From: an uncultured Collinsella sp.
Lineage (GTDB): Bacteria; Actinomycetota; Coriobacteriia; Coriobacteriales; Coriobacteriaceae
Direction: 5' to 3'
Assembly: GCA_902465115.1 (NCBI GenBank)
Contig: CABQMC010000007.1
Location: 1-21,555, forward strand
DNA length: 21,555 nt
Part shown: piece by piece, positions 7,535-14,621 of the stretch
Numbering within the stretch: the stretch's first letter is position 1
Layout: the number at the start of each line of letters is the position of its first letter
Program-made: the position numbers and the translations under genes
Notes under the pieces: model-generated
The model's input: the letters and a program-made list of their open reading frames with translations, nothing else
Database searches by the model: none
Told to the model about the DNA's origin: nothing

Positions 7535-7570
7535 GTGAGTGATGTGCTTGCCGTGGGTGATGTGCTGACG
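7535..7570 (+). repeat. 18-bp direct repeat, two copies
   Basis: Units 7535-7552 and 7553-7570 share GTG(A/G)GTGATGTGCT and differ mainly at their ends. Looser variants of the GATGTG motif continue to the left (from about 7501). The repeat lies in the 5' leader of the minus-strand cassette, 50-90 bp upstream of its first ATG. Confidence 0.4.
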
Positions 7571-7800
7571 TTGGGGTGCTATGCGGTTTTCAATGAGCCC
7601 GTGAGGCAGTTGCTGCAGGGGCGGGATGGAACGGCCCATGCAAGGCGGAAGGCATCGTGCTCAAAATCGAGACAGCAATGTCCTGGGTGCCTCACATGTG
7701 GCAGTTACCTCATTAAGTTGTCATTGCGTTTGGGGTTGTACTTTGCCGATCTTCCTTCTCTTACACGCTAAAACTCAAACTTCATATGCTCGATCTACTT

Positions 7801-7822
7801 AAAACCGCAACGGCGGTCTTTT
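7801..7822. terminator. Bidirectional terminator-like hairpin
   Basis: A 5-bp GC stem (ACCGC 7804-7808 with GCGGT 7813-7817) on an AACG loop has AAAA before it and TCTTTT after it, so both strands give a T run. No annotated gene feeds into it directly. It may insulate the divergent units or end a small transcript. Confidence 0.45.
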
Positions 7823-7972
7823 ATCAACTTATATGTCGGAACGCGTCTTTGCAAGTACTTTTTTGCCTTTGTTTCAAATGGGGTGGTTTTGCAACCGTCA
7901 TACGCGCGCTGTGCGAACGTGCCCCGGCTCGGATAAGATAGTGCGCGATAAAAACTATGCAAGGAGGCACAT

Positions 7973-8815
7973 ATGGCAATCAAAGCCATCGCAATGGATA
8001 TCGACGGCACGCTCACCAACGACCAAAAGGTCATCAGCCCGCGTACGCGCGAGAAGCTGCTCGCGGCGGAGGAGTCGGGCATTAAGCTCATCTTGGCTTC
8101 GGGCCGTCCCGCATGGGGGCTACATGCTCTGGCGCAGGAGCTCGACCTTCAAAACCATGACGGTCTGCTAGTCGCCTTTAATGGCGCGCATGTGGTCGAC
8201 GCTCAGACCGATGAGGTCCTTTTTGACCAGGCCATGCCGGCTGACGAGCTGCATCGCCTGATTGATCACCTGCGTAATTTTGACGTGATCCCTATGATTT
8301 CGCTCGGTCGCGATTTGCACGTCGAGGACTCGTACCATTGCATGATTACGCTGCCGGATGGCTCGCAGAAAAACATCGTCAAGTATGAGCGCGACGCGTG
8401 CGATCTTAAGATTCGCGAGGTGGAGAGTCTGCATGAGGTCGCTGATGCTTATCCCGTGGACAAGCTGCTGACGGCGGGCGACCCGGCCTATCTGCAAGCG
8501 CATCACGAGGAGATGTACGCGCCCTTTACCCAGACGCTTTCGGGCATGTTTACGGCCGACTGGTACTTTGAGTACACGGCGCCCGGTATTGACAAGGCCC
8601 GCGCGCTCGAGGGTGCCCTGCCCAAGCTCGGCATCGATGCCAGCGAGGTCGTCTCGTTTGGCGACGGCCAGAATGACAAGTCTATGATTGAGTGGGCCGG
8701 CACCGGTGTTGCCATGGGCAACGCCGTCGATGAGGTTAAGGCGGTAGCCCAGATGGTGACCGCCAATAATAACGAAGACGGCATTGCGGTGGCGCTGGAT
8801 AAGCTGCTGGGTTAG
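7973..8815 (+). CDS. Cof-type HAD-superfamily phosphatase
   Basis: Haloacid-dehalogenase-fold hydrolase of the Cof/YidA subfamily (class IIB cap), 280 aa. Motif I is DIDGT (D9 nucleophile, D11 acid/base), motif II is ASGRP (42-46), motif III is K208 (GIDKARAL) and motif IV is GDGQND (230-235). The central 80-195 region is the alpha/beta cap that sets substrate choice. Such enzymes dephosphorylate small sugar phosphates, flavin or cofactor phosphates; the substrate here cannot be read from sequence. ATG 7973 follows AAGGAGG. It is closed by a terminator at 8838, so it is probably a single-gene unit. Confidence 0.9.
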   Translation: MAIKAIAMDIDGTLTNDQKVISPRTREKLLAAEESGIKLILASGRPAWGLHALAQELDLQNHDGLLVAFNGAHVVDAQTDEVLFDQAMPADELHRLIDHLRNFDVIPMISLGRDLHVEDSYHCMITLPDGSQKNIVKYERDACDLKIREVESLHEVADAYPVDKLLTAGDPAYLQAHHEEMYAPFTQTLSGMFTADWYFEYTAPGIDKARALEGALPKLGIDASEVVSFGDGQNDKSMIEWAGTGVAMGNAVDEVKAVAQMVTANNNEDGIAVALDKLLG

Positions 8816-8837
8816 AATCGCCGATAGTGCATGGCTC

Positions 8838-8863
8838 GGGCGTCCGCTTGCGGGCGCCCTTTT
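8838..8863 (+). terminator. Intrinsic terminator after Cof-type phosphatase
   Basis: A 9-bp GC stem (8838-8846 with 8851-8859, one T-G wobble) on a CTTG loop, followed by TTTT. It sits 22 bp after the stop codon and 15 bp before the GTG of the next gene. Confidence 0.8.
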
Positions 8864-8878
8864 GTTAGGGAGGGTGCC

Positions 8879-9538
8879 GTGTCCGCATTTCCGTTCGACG
8901 CCGTTATCTTTGACATGGACGGCGTCATTGTCGATACCGAGTATTACTACCTGGGCGAGACTGCCGCGTTTGCCAAGGAGCTTGGGCTTAACCTGACTCA
9001 AGAGGAGTTGAACGGGCAGGTTGGTACCTCGCATCAGTTCTTCCTGCGTATGCTGGTCGATTGGTTTGAGCGCGCCGGGAAGGGGCATTTAACTGGCGAG
9101 GAAGCGTTGATCCGTTGGGACGAGTGGGCGCATAAGCGTCCGCGCGACTATCAGGCTTTGATTAACCCAGGCGCCGTGGATACGATTCGAGAGCTGCCGC
9201 GCCGTGGCGTTCGCGTGGCGCTTGCCAGCTCGTCTCCCATGGATAGCATCGAGGAAGTGCTCAATGCGTGCGGGCTGTCGGATGCCTTTGAGTATGTGGT
9301 GAGCGGCGAGCAGTTTAAGGAGAGCAAGCCCGAGCCCGACATCTACCTGCATGCGCTGGACCTGCTGGGGCTGCCCGCGAATCGCTGCTGCTGCGTTGAG
9401 GATTCGGTGCCTGGCATCACTGCCGGCAAGCGAGCCGGCCTGACAGTTATTGCCAAGCGCGAGGAGCGCTTTGGCTTTAGCCAGGATGCCGCGGACAAGA
9501 TTATCGACCAGCTGCCGGAGCTGCTCACGCTTTCTTAG
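8879..9538 (+). CDS. HAD phosphatase, beta-phosphoglucomutase/YqaB-like
   Basis: HAD-fold enzyme with a small helical cap (subclass IA), 219 aa from GTG 8879. Motif I FDMDGVIVDTE gives D12 and D14, motif II is SSS (117-119), motif III is K150 (SKPEPDIY) and motif IV is VEDSVPGI (E174, D175). The DGV(I/V)DT signature places it with the beta-phosphoglucomutase/2-deoxyglucose-6-phosphatase group; phosphatase and mutase forms cannot be told apart here. The frame is open back to an ATG at 8831, but that would put the start in front of the upstream terminator. GTG 8879 has an AGGGAGGG site. It directly follows the other HAD gene, an arrangement that may reflect duplication of function rather than of sequence. 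Confidence 0.88.
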   Translation: MSAFPFDAVIFDMDGVIVDTEYYYLGETAAFAKELGLNLTQEELNGQVGTSHQFFLRMLVDWFERAGKGHLTGEEALIRWDEWAHKRPRDYQALINPGAVDTIRELPRRGVRVALASSSPMDSIEEVLNACGLSDAFEYVVSGEQFKESKPEPDIYLHALDLLGLPANRCCCVEDSVPGITAGKRAGLTVIAKREERFGFSQDAADKIIDQLPELLTLS

Positions 9539-9589
9539 GAGCGCGGTAGTTGCGCGTTTTTCGGGTCAGATGAGTAAATACCCGACATT

Positions 9590-9618
9590 TTGGTGCGGCA
9601 GCAAGCATACTTTATGCT
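9590..9618 (+). promoter_or_regulatory. Possible promoter of the GntR gene with overlapping palindrome
   Basis: TTGGTG (9590-9595) and TATGCT (9613-9618) are 17 bp apart. The -10 is one arm of the palindrome AGCATA-CTT-TATGCT (9604-9618), a possible autoregulatory operator. The predicted start would lie at the foot of the hairpin 9622-9658. The -35 is weak, so this is tentative. Confidence 0.35.
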
Positions 9619-9621
9619 AAT

Positions 9622-9662
9622 GCGGGCTTAAGGGCTTGTTGAATGCCCTTAAGCCCGCTTTT
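9622..9662 (+). terminator. Strong intrinsic terminator upstream of GntR gene
   Basis: A perfect 14-bp stem (9622-9635 with 9645-9658) on a 9-nt loop, followed by TTTT. It ends 26 bp before the GntR start. It most simply ends the HAD transcript; if the promoter at 9590 is real, it would instead form the first bases of the gntR leader. Confidence 0.8.
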
Positions 9663-9688
9663 GACTTAATTGGGCTGGGAGAGGGTAT

Positions 9689-10432
9689 ATGCCACCGACT
9701 GAAGGACTAACTGACGGTAAAGCAGCGATACCGCTGTACCAACAGGTTATCGATATCATTAAAAACGAAATCAATTCCGGTGCCTACAAGGCGGGCGCGC
9801 GGATACCCAACGAATTCGAATTGGCTGAGAACTATAAAGTTGGCCGCGTTACCGTGCGACGCGCTATTGAGGAGCTCGTCCAGCAGGGCTATCTAACGAA
9901 GCGGCAGGGGAAAGGCACGTTTGTCAATGCCCCCAAGCTTAAGCGCAAGATTCGCCAGAAGGATGACGTCCAGAGTTTTTCGGACGCATGCCGCGTTAAC
10001 GGAATGGAGCCGGGGGCGTGCGTCATTTCGAGAAAGATACTGCCGGCAGATTCTACCGAAGCGCAGTTCTTTGGTGTTCCCGTTGGAACTGATTTGATTT
10101 GCGTTGAGCGTGTACGTACTGCCGATGGAGTCCCCGTCATGCTCGAGAACAACATATACGTTTACGAGGACAACGCCTATCTATCAACGGCACCTCTATC
10201 TAACCAATCCATTTTTGAGTTCGTGCGCAACCGAACGGGCCGCACGCCCGCGTTTACCGACCCGTGCACGCTCGAGATCGCGTGCGCGTCGCCCGAGGTC
10301 GCTCGGCTGTTGGCAGTTCCCGTTGGCGAACCCTTGTTTTATATGGAAGCCTTCTTTTTCGATGAGCAGCGGCGGCCGTTTATCATCGGTCGTCAGCGGA
10401 TCGTTGGGTCTCGCTACGTTTTTGACATCTAG
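9689..10432 (+). CDS. GntR-family regulator, HutC/UTRA type (probable operon regulator)
   Basis: Transcription regulator of 247 aa. The N-terminal winged helix (about 14-80) starts with the family hallmark PLYQQVIDIIKNEI and includes the recognition segment GRVTVRRAIEELVQQGYL and the wing KRQGKGTFV. Residues about 100-245 form a UTRA ligand domain (YLSTAPLSNQSIFEFVRNR-TGR, GEPLFYMEAFFFDEQRRP). UTRA regulators sense sugar phosphates or amino-acid derivatives; FrlR and FraR of known Amadori operons belong to this group. It lies directly before the ten-gene operon in the same orientation, with a hairpin between. Ligand and sites are inferred. The start ATG 9689 follows a GGGAGAGGG ribosome site. 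Confidence 0.9.
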   Translation: MPPTEGLTDGKAAIPLYQQVIDIIKNEINSGAYKAGARIPNEFELAENYKVGRVTVRRAIEELVQQGYLTKRQGKGTFVNAPKLKRKIRQKDDVQSFSDACRVNGMEPGACVISRKILPADSTEAQFFGVPVGTDLICVERVRTADGVPVMLENNIYVYEDNAYLSTAPLSNQSIFEFVRNRTGRTPAFTDPCTLEIACASPEVARLLAVPVGEPLFYMEAFFFDEQRRPFIIGRQRIVGSRYVFDI

Positions 10433-10443
10433 GACATTGCGAA

Positions 10444-10481
10444 TGGAAACGCCCGGTGGATCATCTCACCGGGCGTTTCCA
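10444..10481. terminator. 15-bp perfect inverted repeat after GntR gene
   Basis: Arms 10444-10458 and 10467-10481 pair perfectly around an 8-nt loop. The AAAC/GTTT ends of the stem supply a short T stretch on either strand, but no free T run follows. It most likely ends the gntR transcript, so the operon downstream needs its own promoter. Confidence 0.65.
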
Positions 10482-10542
10482 TACCGTTCACGGCGCGAAC
10501 ACAACCGTTCAACCGCGTTGCGGCAACCAGTTTGAAATTATC

Positions 10543-10571
10543 TTGATGAAGGAAAAAGCTGCTGGTAATCT
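10543..10571 (+). promoter_or_regulatory. Promoter of the Amadori-type operon
   Basis: TTGATG (10543-10548) and TAATCT (10566-10571) with exactly 17 bp between them, placed 80 bp before the carrier gene and after the gntR hairpin. The predicted start is near 10578. Confidence 0.55.
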
Positions 10572-10608
10572 ATGGGACGTCATAGAACGTTTGCCTTATG
10601 CAAACGTT
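10569..10608 (+). promoter_or_regulatory. Operator candidates: two inverted repeats over and after the start site
   Basis: The first is TCTATG (10569-10574) with CATAGA (10581-10586), overlapping the -10. The second has perfect 9-bp arms AACGTTTGC (10586-10594) and GCAAACGTT (10600-10608) on a 5-bp spacer. Positions over the -10 and just downstream of the predicted start suit repressor binding, probably by the adjacent GntR protein. TTATGCAAA in the second site resembles TTATGCTAA at 9612-9620, in front of gntR. Confidence 0.45.
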
Positions 10609-10650
10609 GAAGCGAGATGCGATGCAGTCTCGAGTTCTTTGGAGGTATCT

Positions 10651-12114
10651 ATGTCAGATACGAAGGCGAAGAAGACAAACAGACGTTTTAAGTTCAAATT
10701 ACCGCATGTCTATACGATCATGTTCTTGCTGATCGTTGTCTTTGCGGTCCTGACTTGGATCGTTCCCTCTGGTCAGTATCAGCGCAAGACGATTTCAACA
10801 GCGGCGGGCGAGCGTGAAGTCGCCGTTGCTGGAACCTATGAACAGGTCGATAAGAACTACACCGATTCCGAGACCGGCGAGACCATCAATCTGGGCCAGG
10901 ATATCTTCGCGGTTCTGCAAGCGCCCACCAAGGGTATCCAAGAGGCTGCCGACGTCGTTGCGTTCGTCTTATTGATTGGCGGATCGTTCGCGATCATCAC
11001 CAAGACCAACGCTTTGAATGCCGGCATGAGCCGTGTGATTAAAAAGCTCAAGAACAAGGACATCCTCATCATTCCCATCACGATGACATTGCTGTCCATT
11101 TGCGGCACTACGTTTGGCATGTCTGAGGAAGCCCTGCCGTTCTATGCCATCTTCATTCCCATCATGATGGGTATCGGTTATGACTCGATGACGGCATTCA
11201 TCATCTGCTTCCTTGGTCCTAACCTGGGATATTGTGCTTCGACCATCGACCCGTTTAATGTTTTGATCGCCCAAGGCATCATTGGCATCGAGGGCAATCC
11301 GCAACTGTGGCTGCGCGCCGTTTCTTGGGTCATCTTCACTGCCGTCGGTATCGCATGGGCCATGCGCTACGCCATGCGCGTCAAGAAAAACCCCGAGTCG
11401 TCCATTGTGTACGAGGACGATAAGCTCAAGCGTATTGAGTTTTCCGTGACCGATGCCTCCATCGAGGAAGAGTTCACTATCCGTCAGAAGCTCGTGCTTA
11501 TCGATTTTGCTTGCGGTATGGGCATTATCGTCTGGGGTCTTGTTACCCAGGGCTGGTACATGAATGAGATTTCCGCCGTGTTCCTTGGCATGGGCTTGCT
11601 TGCCGGTATCCTGGGCGGCCTTGACCAGCAGACGATCGCAGAGGAGTTCGTTAAGGGTCTCGCCGACTTTGCGTACGCTGCCATCGTTATCGGTATCGCT
11701 CGCGGTATTCTGGTCATCGCCGAGGGCGGCATGATCATCGACACCATCCTCCAGGCGCTCGCTACCGCGCTTGCCGGTGCACCCGCCGCCGTCTACACCA
11801 CGTTTATGTATATCGTCCTTGGCCTGCTCTCTTTGCTGGTTCCCTCGAGTTCTGGCCTGGCGGCGCTCACCATGCCCGTTATGGGCCCCCTGACCGAGCT
11901 CATGGGCCTCAATCCCGAGGCGGCCGTCACCGCGCTCCAGTTTGCCAACCAGACCATCAACACCATCAGCCCCGTGGCGGGCATGACGGTCGCCGGTCTT
12001 GCCGTGGCTAGGATTTCGTTTGGCCAATGGTGGAAGACCATTTGGAAGTTCTTCATTTTCATGGTCGTCTTTGGCGTGATTGTAACGGCAATCTCTGGCA
12101 TGCTTCCGGTGTAG
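10651..12114 (+). CDS. YfcC/DcuC-family membrane carrier
   Basis: Integral membrane transporter of 487 aa with about 11-12 hydrophobic helices, in the family of DcuC/YfcC anaerobic carriers. The first helix is at about 20-40 (VYTIMFLLIVVFAVLTWIVP), and residues 45-85 form the polar loop typical of YfcC proteins. Conserved segments include CGTTFGMSEEALPFYAIFIP, GPNLGYCASTIDPFNV and VPSSSGLAALTMPVMGPL. ATG 10651 follows GGAGG; an open frame back to 10456 covers promoter DNA and is not coding. As first gene of the operon it is the likely importer of the Amadori compound. Known precedent: the Salmonella fructose-asparagine (fra) locus uses a Dcu-type carrier, whereas frl of E. coli uses an amino-acid permease. 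Substrate is inferred only. Confidence 0.85.
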   Translation: MSDTKAKKTNRRFKFKLPHVYTIMFLLIVVFAVLTWIVPSGQYQRKTISTAAGEREVAVAGTYEQVDKNYTDSETGETINLGQDIFAVLQAPTKGIQEAADVVAFVLLIGGSFAIITKTNALNAGMSRVIKKLKNKDILIIPITMTLLSICGTTFGMSEEALPFYAIFIPIMMGIGYDSMTAFIICFLGPNLGYCASTIDPFNVLIAQGIIGIEGNPQLWLRAVSWVIFTAVGIAWAMRYAMRVKKNPESSIVYEDDKLKRIEFSVTDASIEEEFTIRQKLVLIDFACGMGIIVWGLVTQGWYMNEISAVFLGMGLLAGILGGLDQQTIAEEFVKGLADFAYAAIVIGIARGILVIAEGGMIIDTILQALATALAGAPAAVYTTFMYIVLGLLSLLVPSSSGLAALTMPVMGPLTELMGLNPEAAVTALQFANQTINTISPVAGMTVAGLAVARISFGQWWKTIWKFFIFMVVFGVIVTAISGMLPV

Positions 12115-12123
12115 GTGGTTGTG

Positions 12124-13707
12124 ATGTCTGATCGTTTGACGGTCCTGACGTCTAAGAGCGTCTTTACCGGTACGGGGGACCTGCCGTTTGAAGGTTTCGT
12201 AGCGGTCCGTGGCAATCGAATTGAGGCTGTTGGCACCAAGTGTGAGGTAGCTTCGTATTTGACCCAGGCGGACGAGGTAGTTGACCTGGGCGACCGCACT
12301 GTCATGCCTGGCCTGATCGATGTGCATACCTTCTATACAGGTTGGGCGCTGCGGACGTTGGGTTCTGATCTGTCCGGCATCGCTGATGCCAAAGAGGCTG
12401 TGTCGCTCTTGCGTGCGTGGAAAGAAGATCATCCGGATTGCGCGGCGGTTTTTGGCCACAACCTACCCGAAACGTTGGCATCGGATGCCGAGAACGCAAA
12501 TACGGCAGCTGTGTTTGACGATTGTTTTGGCGATATCCCCGTCGTCTGCTTTACATCGGGTGCGGAGACCTGCGTTCTCAATGCTGCCGCCAGTGCGCGA
12601 TACGGCTTTACACCCCAGGCGTGCTATGCCGAGAAGATCTGGCGCATGATGAGCGATTTCCTCGCGCTGCCCGAGGTGCGTGCCGGGTATTCGGACTACA
12701 TGAGCATGCTTAACGAGCGTGGCGTTACCGCCATCAAGGAAATGGCGTTTGATGACTACTACGGCTTTGCCGACGAAATGGCTCGCCGTGAGGAATCTGG
12801 TGAGCTGACGGTTCGCGTCTCTATGATGTCGCAGCCGGTGGGCGCCGGTGCAAATCTGGCATATGCCCGCGAGGCGCGAGAGCGCTTCCGGGGACCGTTC
12901 GTTCGTTTTTCTGGCTTCAACCGTATGACCGATCGCGGCGTATGGGCGGGGCTTGCCGAGATGATAGACCCCTATGAGGACTCGGCCGATGCGGGCGCTG
13001 CCGGCAAGACGGTCGTCGAGGAGCCAGAGTGGGATCTGATTGAGAACGAGCTGCGTGCAATTGATGCTGACGGCTTCCGATATTCCTTGCATTGCCAGGG
13101 CGATGGCGCCGTTCGTCGCACCGTGGCGCTCTATGCCTCGCTTCCTCGAGACGAGCATGGACGGATGCTTCGCCGCCATGCGATTACCGATCTCGAGAAC
13201 TCTGACCCGACCGACCTTGTCGAGTTTGGCAAGTTAGGTGGAATTTGCGAGGTCTATCCGCAGATTCTGACGCTGGACCGGCGCGAGGATTGCCTGTCGA
13301 TGATGCGTCGACAAATTGGCGAGACGCGACTTTTGCACAGCTGGAATCGCCGCGGCATGGAAGATTCCGGATGCACAGTGTGCTGCGGCACGGATTTGCC
13401 GCTGCTGATTCCGAGCCTGGGCGAGTCAATCTACAGCGCGTGCGGCGGATTCTTCGCCGACGGACTGCCCGTGAATGAGGTCAACACGCTGACGCTTGTC
13501 GAGCTCTTGCGCGCTTGGACTGCCGGGGGCGCGTACGATCTGATGCGCGAGGACGAGCTGGGTACGCTTGAGGTTGGCAAGCTTGCCGATATCTGCGTGC
13601 TCGATCGGGATGTGTTCGACCTCGATTATCGCGACGCACGCGATCTTGCGGTTGATATGACGATGTCGGACGGACAAATCGTGTTCGATCGAAATAAGGA
13701 GGCATAA
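12124..13707 (+). CDS. YtcJ-like amidohydrolase (amidohydrolase 3) with altered HxH
   Basis: A 527-aa member of the amidohydrolase-superfamily YtcJ branch. The N-terminal beta-sandwich part carries FVAVRGNRIEAVG and VVDLGDRTVMPGLIDVH. Further family segments are HCQGDGAVRRTV (H323), RHAITDLENSDPTDLVEFGKLGG (H352), GTDLPLLIPSLGESIY (D424) and GTLEVGKLADICVLDRD at the end. The metal-binding HxH is here H68-T69-F70, so one ligand is missing; whether it still binds metal is unclear. It starts 9 bp after the carrier gene (AGGTGG site overlapping the carrier stop, ATG 12124), implying coupled expression. Relatives hydrolyse amide bonds or N-formyl groups of diverse small molecules. A role on an N-substituted Amadori compound or its peptide form is only a guess. 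Confidence 0.8.
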   Translation: MSDRLTVLTSKSVFTGTGDLPFEGFVAVRGNRIEAVGTKCEVASYLTQADEVVDLGDRTVMPGLIDVHTFYTGWALRTLGSDLSGIADAKEAVSLLRAWKEDHPDCAAVFGHNLPETLASDAENANTAAVFDDCFGDIPVVCFTSGAETCVLNAAASARYGFTPQACYAEKIWRMMSDFLALPEVRAGYSDYMSMLNERGVTAIKEMAFDDYYGFADEMARREESGELTVRVSMMSQPVGAGANLAYAREARERFRGPFVRFSGFNRMTDRGVWAGLAEMIDPYEDSADAGAAGKTVVEEPEWDLIENELRAIDADGFRYSLHCQGDGAVRRTVALYASLPRDEHGRMLRRHAITDLENSDPTDLVEFGKLGGICEVYPQILTLDRREDCLSMMRRQIGETRLLHSWNRRGMEDSGCTVCCGTDLPLLIPSLGESIYSACGGFFADGLPVNEVNTLTLVELLRAWTAGGAYDLMREDELGTLEVGKLADICVLDRDVFDLDYRDARDLAVDMTMSDGQIVFDRNKEA

Positions 13708-13708
13708 G

Positions 13709-14560
13709 ATGTCTGAATCCAAACCGACGCTGCGCCGCGAGCAGATTGCGGGCATGAATATCCACTACATCATGTGGTCGCTCGATTACTTCCTTGATGT
13801 GCAGCAGCGTTTGGGCTTTGAGTCCATTGAGCTGTGGTGTGCAGAGCCGCATGTGACGCTCGACCACACGGGCTACTTTGAGGCTGAGGTCCTGGCGAAA
13901 AAGGCTGCAGACCGTGGGCTTAGGTATCGTACTCTGTGCCCCGAGAACGTTGTCTATCCTTGGCAGTACTGCGCACGCAAACCGCTGCATGAACAGCGCA
14001 GCCTGGCGTACTTTAAGCACGGCATTGAGCTTGCCGAGGTACTTGGGTGCGACCGTATGTCCGTCAACTCGGGCTGGGGCGACTGGGACGAGGACCGCGA
14101 GGAAGCCTGGAAGCGCAGCCGCGAGCACTTGTCCATTCTGGCGGAGTATGCCGGCGAGCACGGTCTGGTGCTTACGATGGAAAGTCTGCGTCCCGAGGAG
14201 AGCAACCTTGTGACGACGGTTTCCGATGCGAAGCGCATGATTGACGAGGTCGCGAGCCCGTACTTACAGCCCATGGTTGATACAACCGCGATGGGCGTTG
14301 CAGGCGAGACGCTCGAGGACTGGTTTGCCGCCTTTGGTGATGGGGCAATTCACGAGATGCACTTTATCGACGGTGACCCGTATGGCCATCTGGTGTGGGG
14401 CGATGGCAAGCACGATATGGACGCCTTCGTCGCCACGCTCAACGCCCATGGTTTCGACGGCATGCTGGGCCAGGAAATCACGGACGGTCGTTACTACGAT
14501 GATCCGGCGGCGGCAGATGCCAAGAACATGGCCGCATTCGAGAAATATCTGATTGACTAA
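13709..14560 (+). CDS. frlC: FrlC-like sugar-phosphate isomerase/epimerase
   Basis: TIM-barrel protein of the xylose isomerase-like/AP-endonuclease-2 family, 283 aa. Four metal ligands fit the family: E158 (LTMESLRPEESN), D191 (PMVDTT), H218 (EMHFIDGDP) and E256 (LGQEITDG). The segments LRPEESNLV and HFIDGDPYGHLVWGDGKHDM parallel E. coli FrlC, which interconverts psicoselysine and fructoselysine by 3-epimerisation. Here it probably brings the 3-epimer of the Amadori compound into the pathway. AAGGAGG precedes ATG 13709 by 6 nt, and the gene follows the previous stop by 1 bp. The exact substrate is inferred from the adjacent frlB and frlD. Confidence 0.78.
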   Translation: MSESKPTLRREQIAGMNIHYIMWSLDYFLDVQQRLGFESIELWCAEPHVTLDHTGYFEAEVLAKKAADRGLRYRTLCPENVVYPWQYCARKPLHEQRSLAYFKHGIELAEVLGCDRMSVNSGWGDWDEDREEAWKRSREHLSILAEYAGEHGLVLTMESLRPEESNLVTTVSDAKRMIDEVASPYLQPMVDTTAMGVAGETLEDWFAAFGDGAIHEMHFIDGDPYGHLVWGDGKHDMDAFVATLNAHGFDGMLGQEITDGRYYDDPAAADAKNMAAFEKYLID

Positions 14561-14621
14561 AACAACTATCGGCCACGCAGCCAACGTCATTGATTGCGGC
14601 CAAACAAGAAAGGAACTGGAT

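Larger units (their letters stand above)
7484..7972. other. Intergenic region between divergent transcripts
   Basis: This 489-bp stretch separates the minus-strand cassette from the plus-strand HAD gene. It should hold both promoters, but none stands out convincingly on either strand. It contains an 18-bp tandem repeat (7535-7570), an AT-richer part (7690-7870) and a hairpin with A and T runs on its two sides (7804-7817). Short open frames crossing it lack ribosome sites and recognisable protein sequence. A small RNA ending at the hairpin cannot be excluded. Confidence 0.5.

Noticed and set aside
7484..7639. N-terminal extension of the unrecognised 296-aa protein (His/Gln-rich)
   Set aside because: It translates the tandem repeat, has no ribosome site at 7639, and ATG 7483 has a good one.
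8168..9088. A 306-codon open frame on the minus strand across the two HAD genes
   Set aside because: It spans two genes with complete HAD motifs on the plus strand and the terminator between them; no motif of its own.
10456..10650. A 65-residue N-terminal extension of the YfcC-like carrier
   Set aside because: It covers the gntR hairpin arm, the operon promoter and the operator palindromes; ATG 10651 has a GGAGG site.
10969..12459. A 496-codon open frame on the minus strand across the carrier gene
   Set aside because: The translation is His/Asp/Arg-rich without domains, and the plus-strand carrier has clear transmembrane helices and family motifs.
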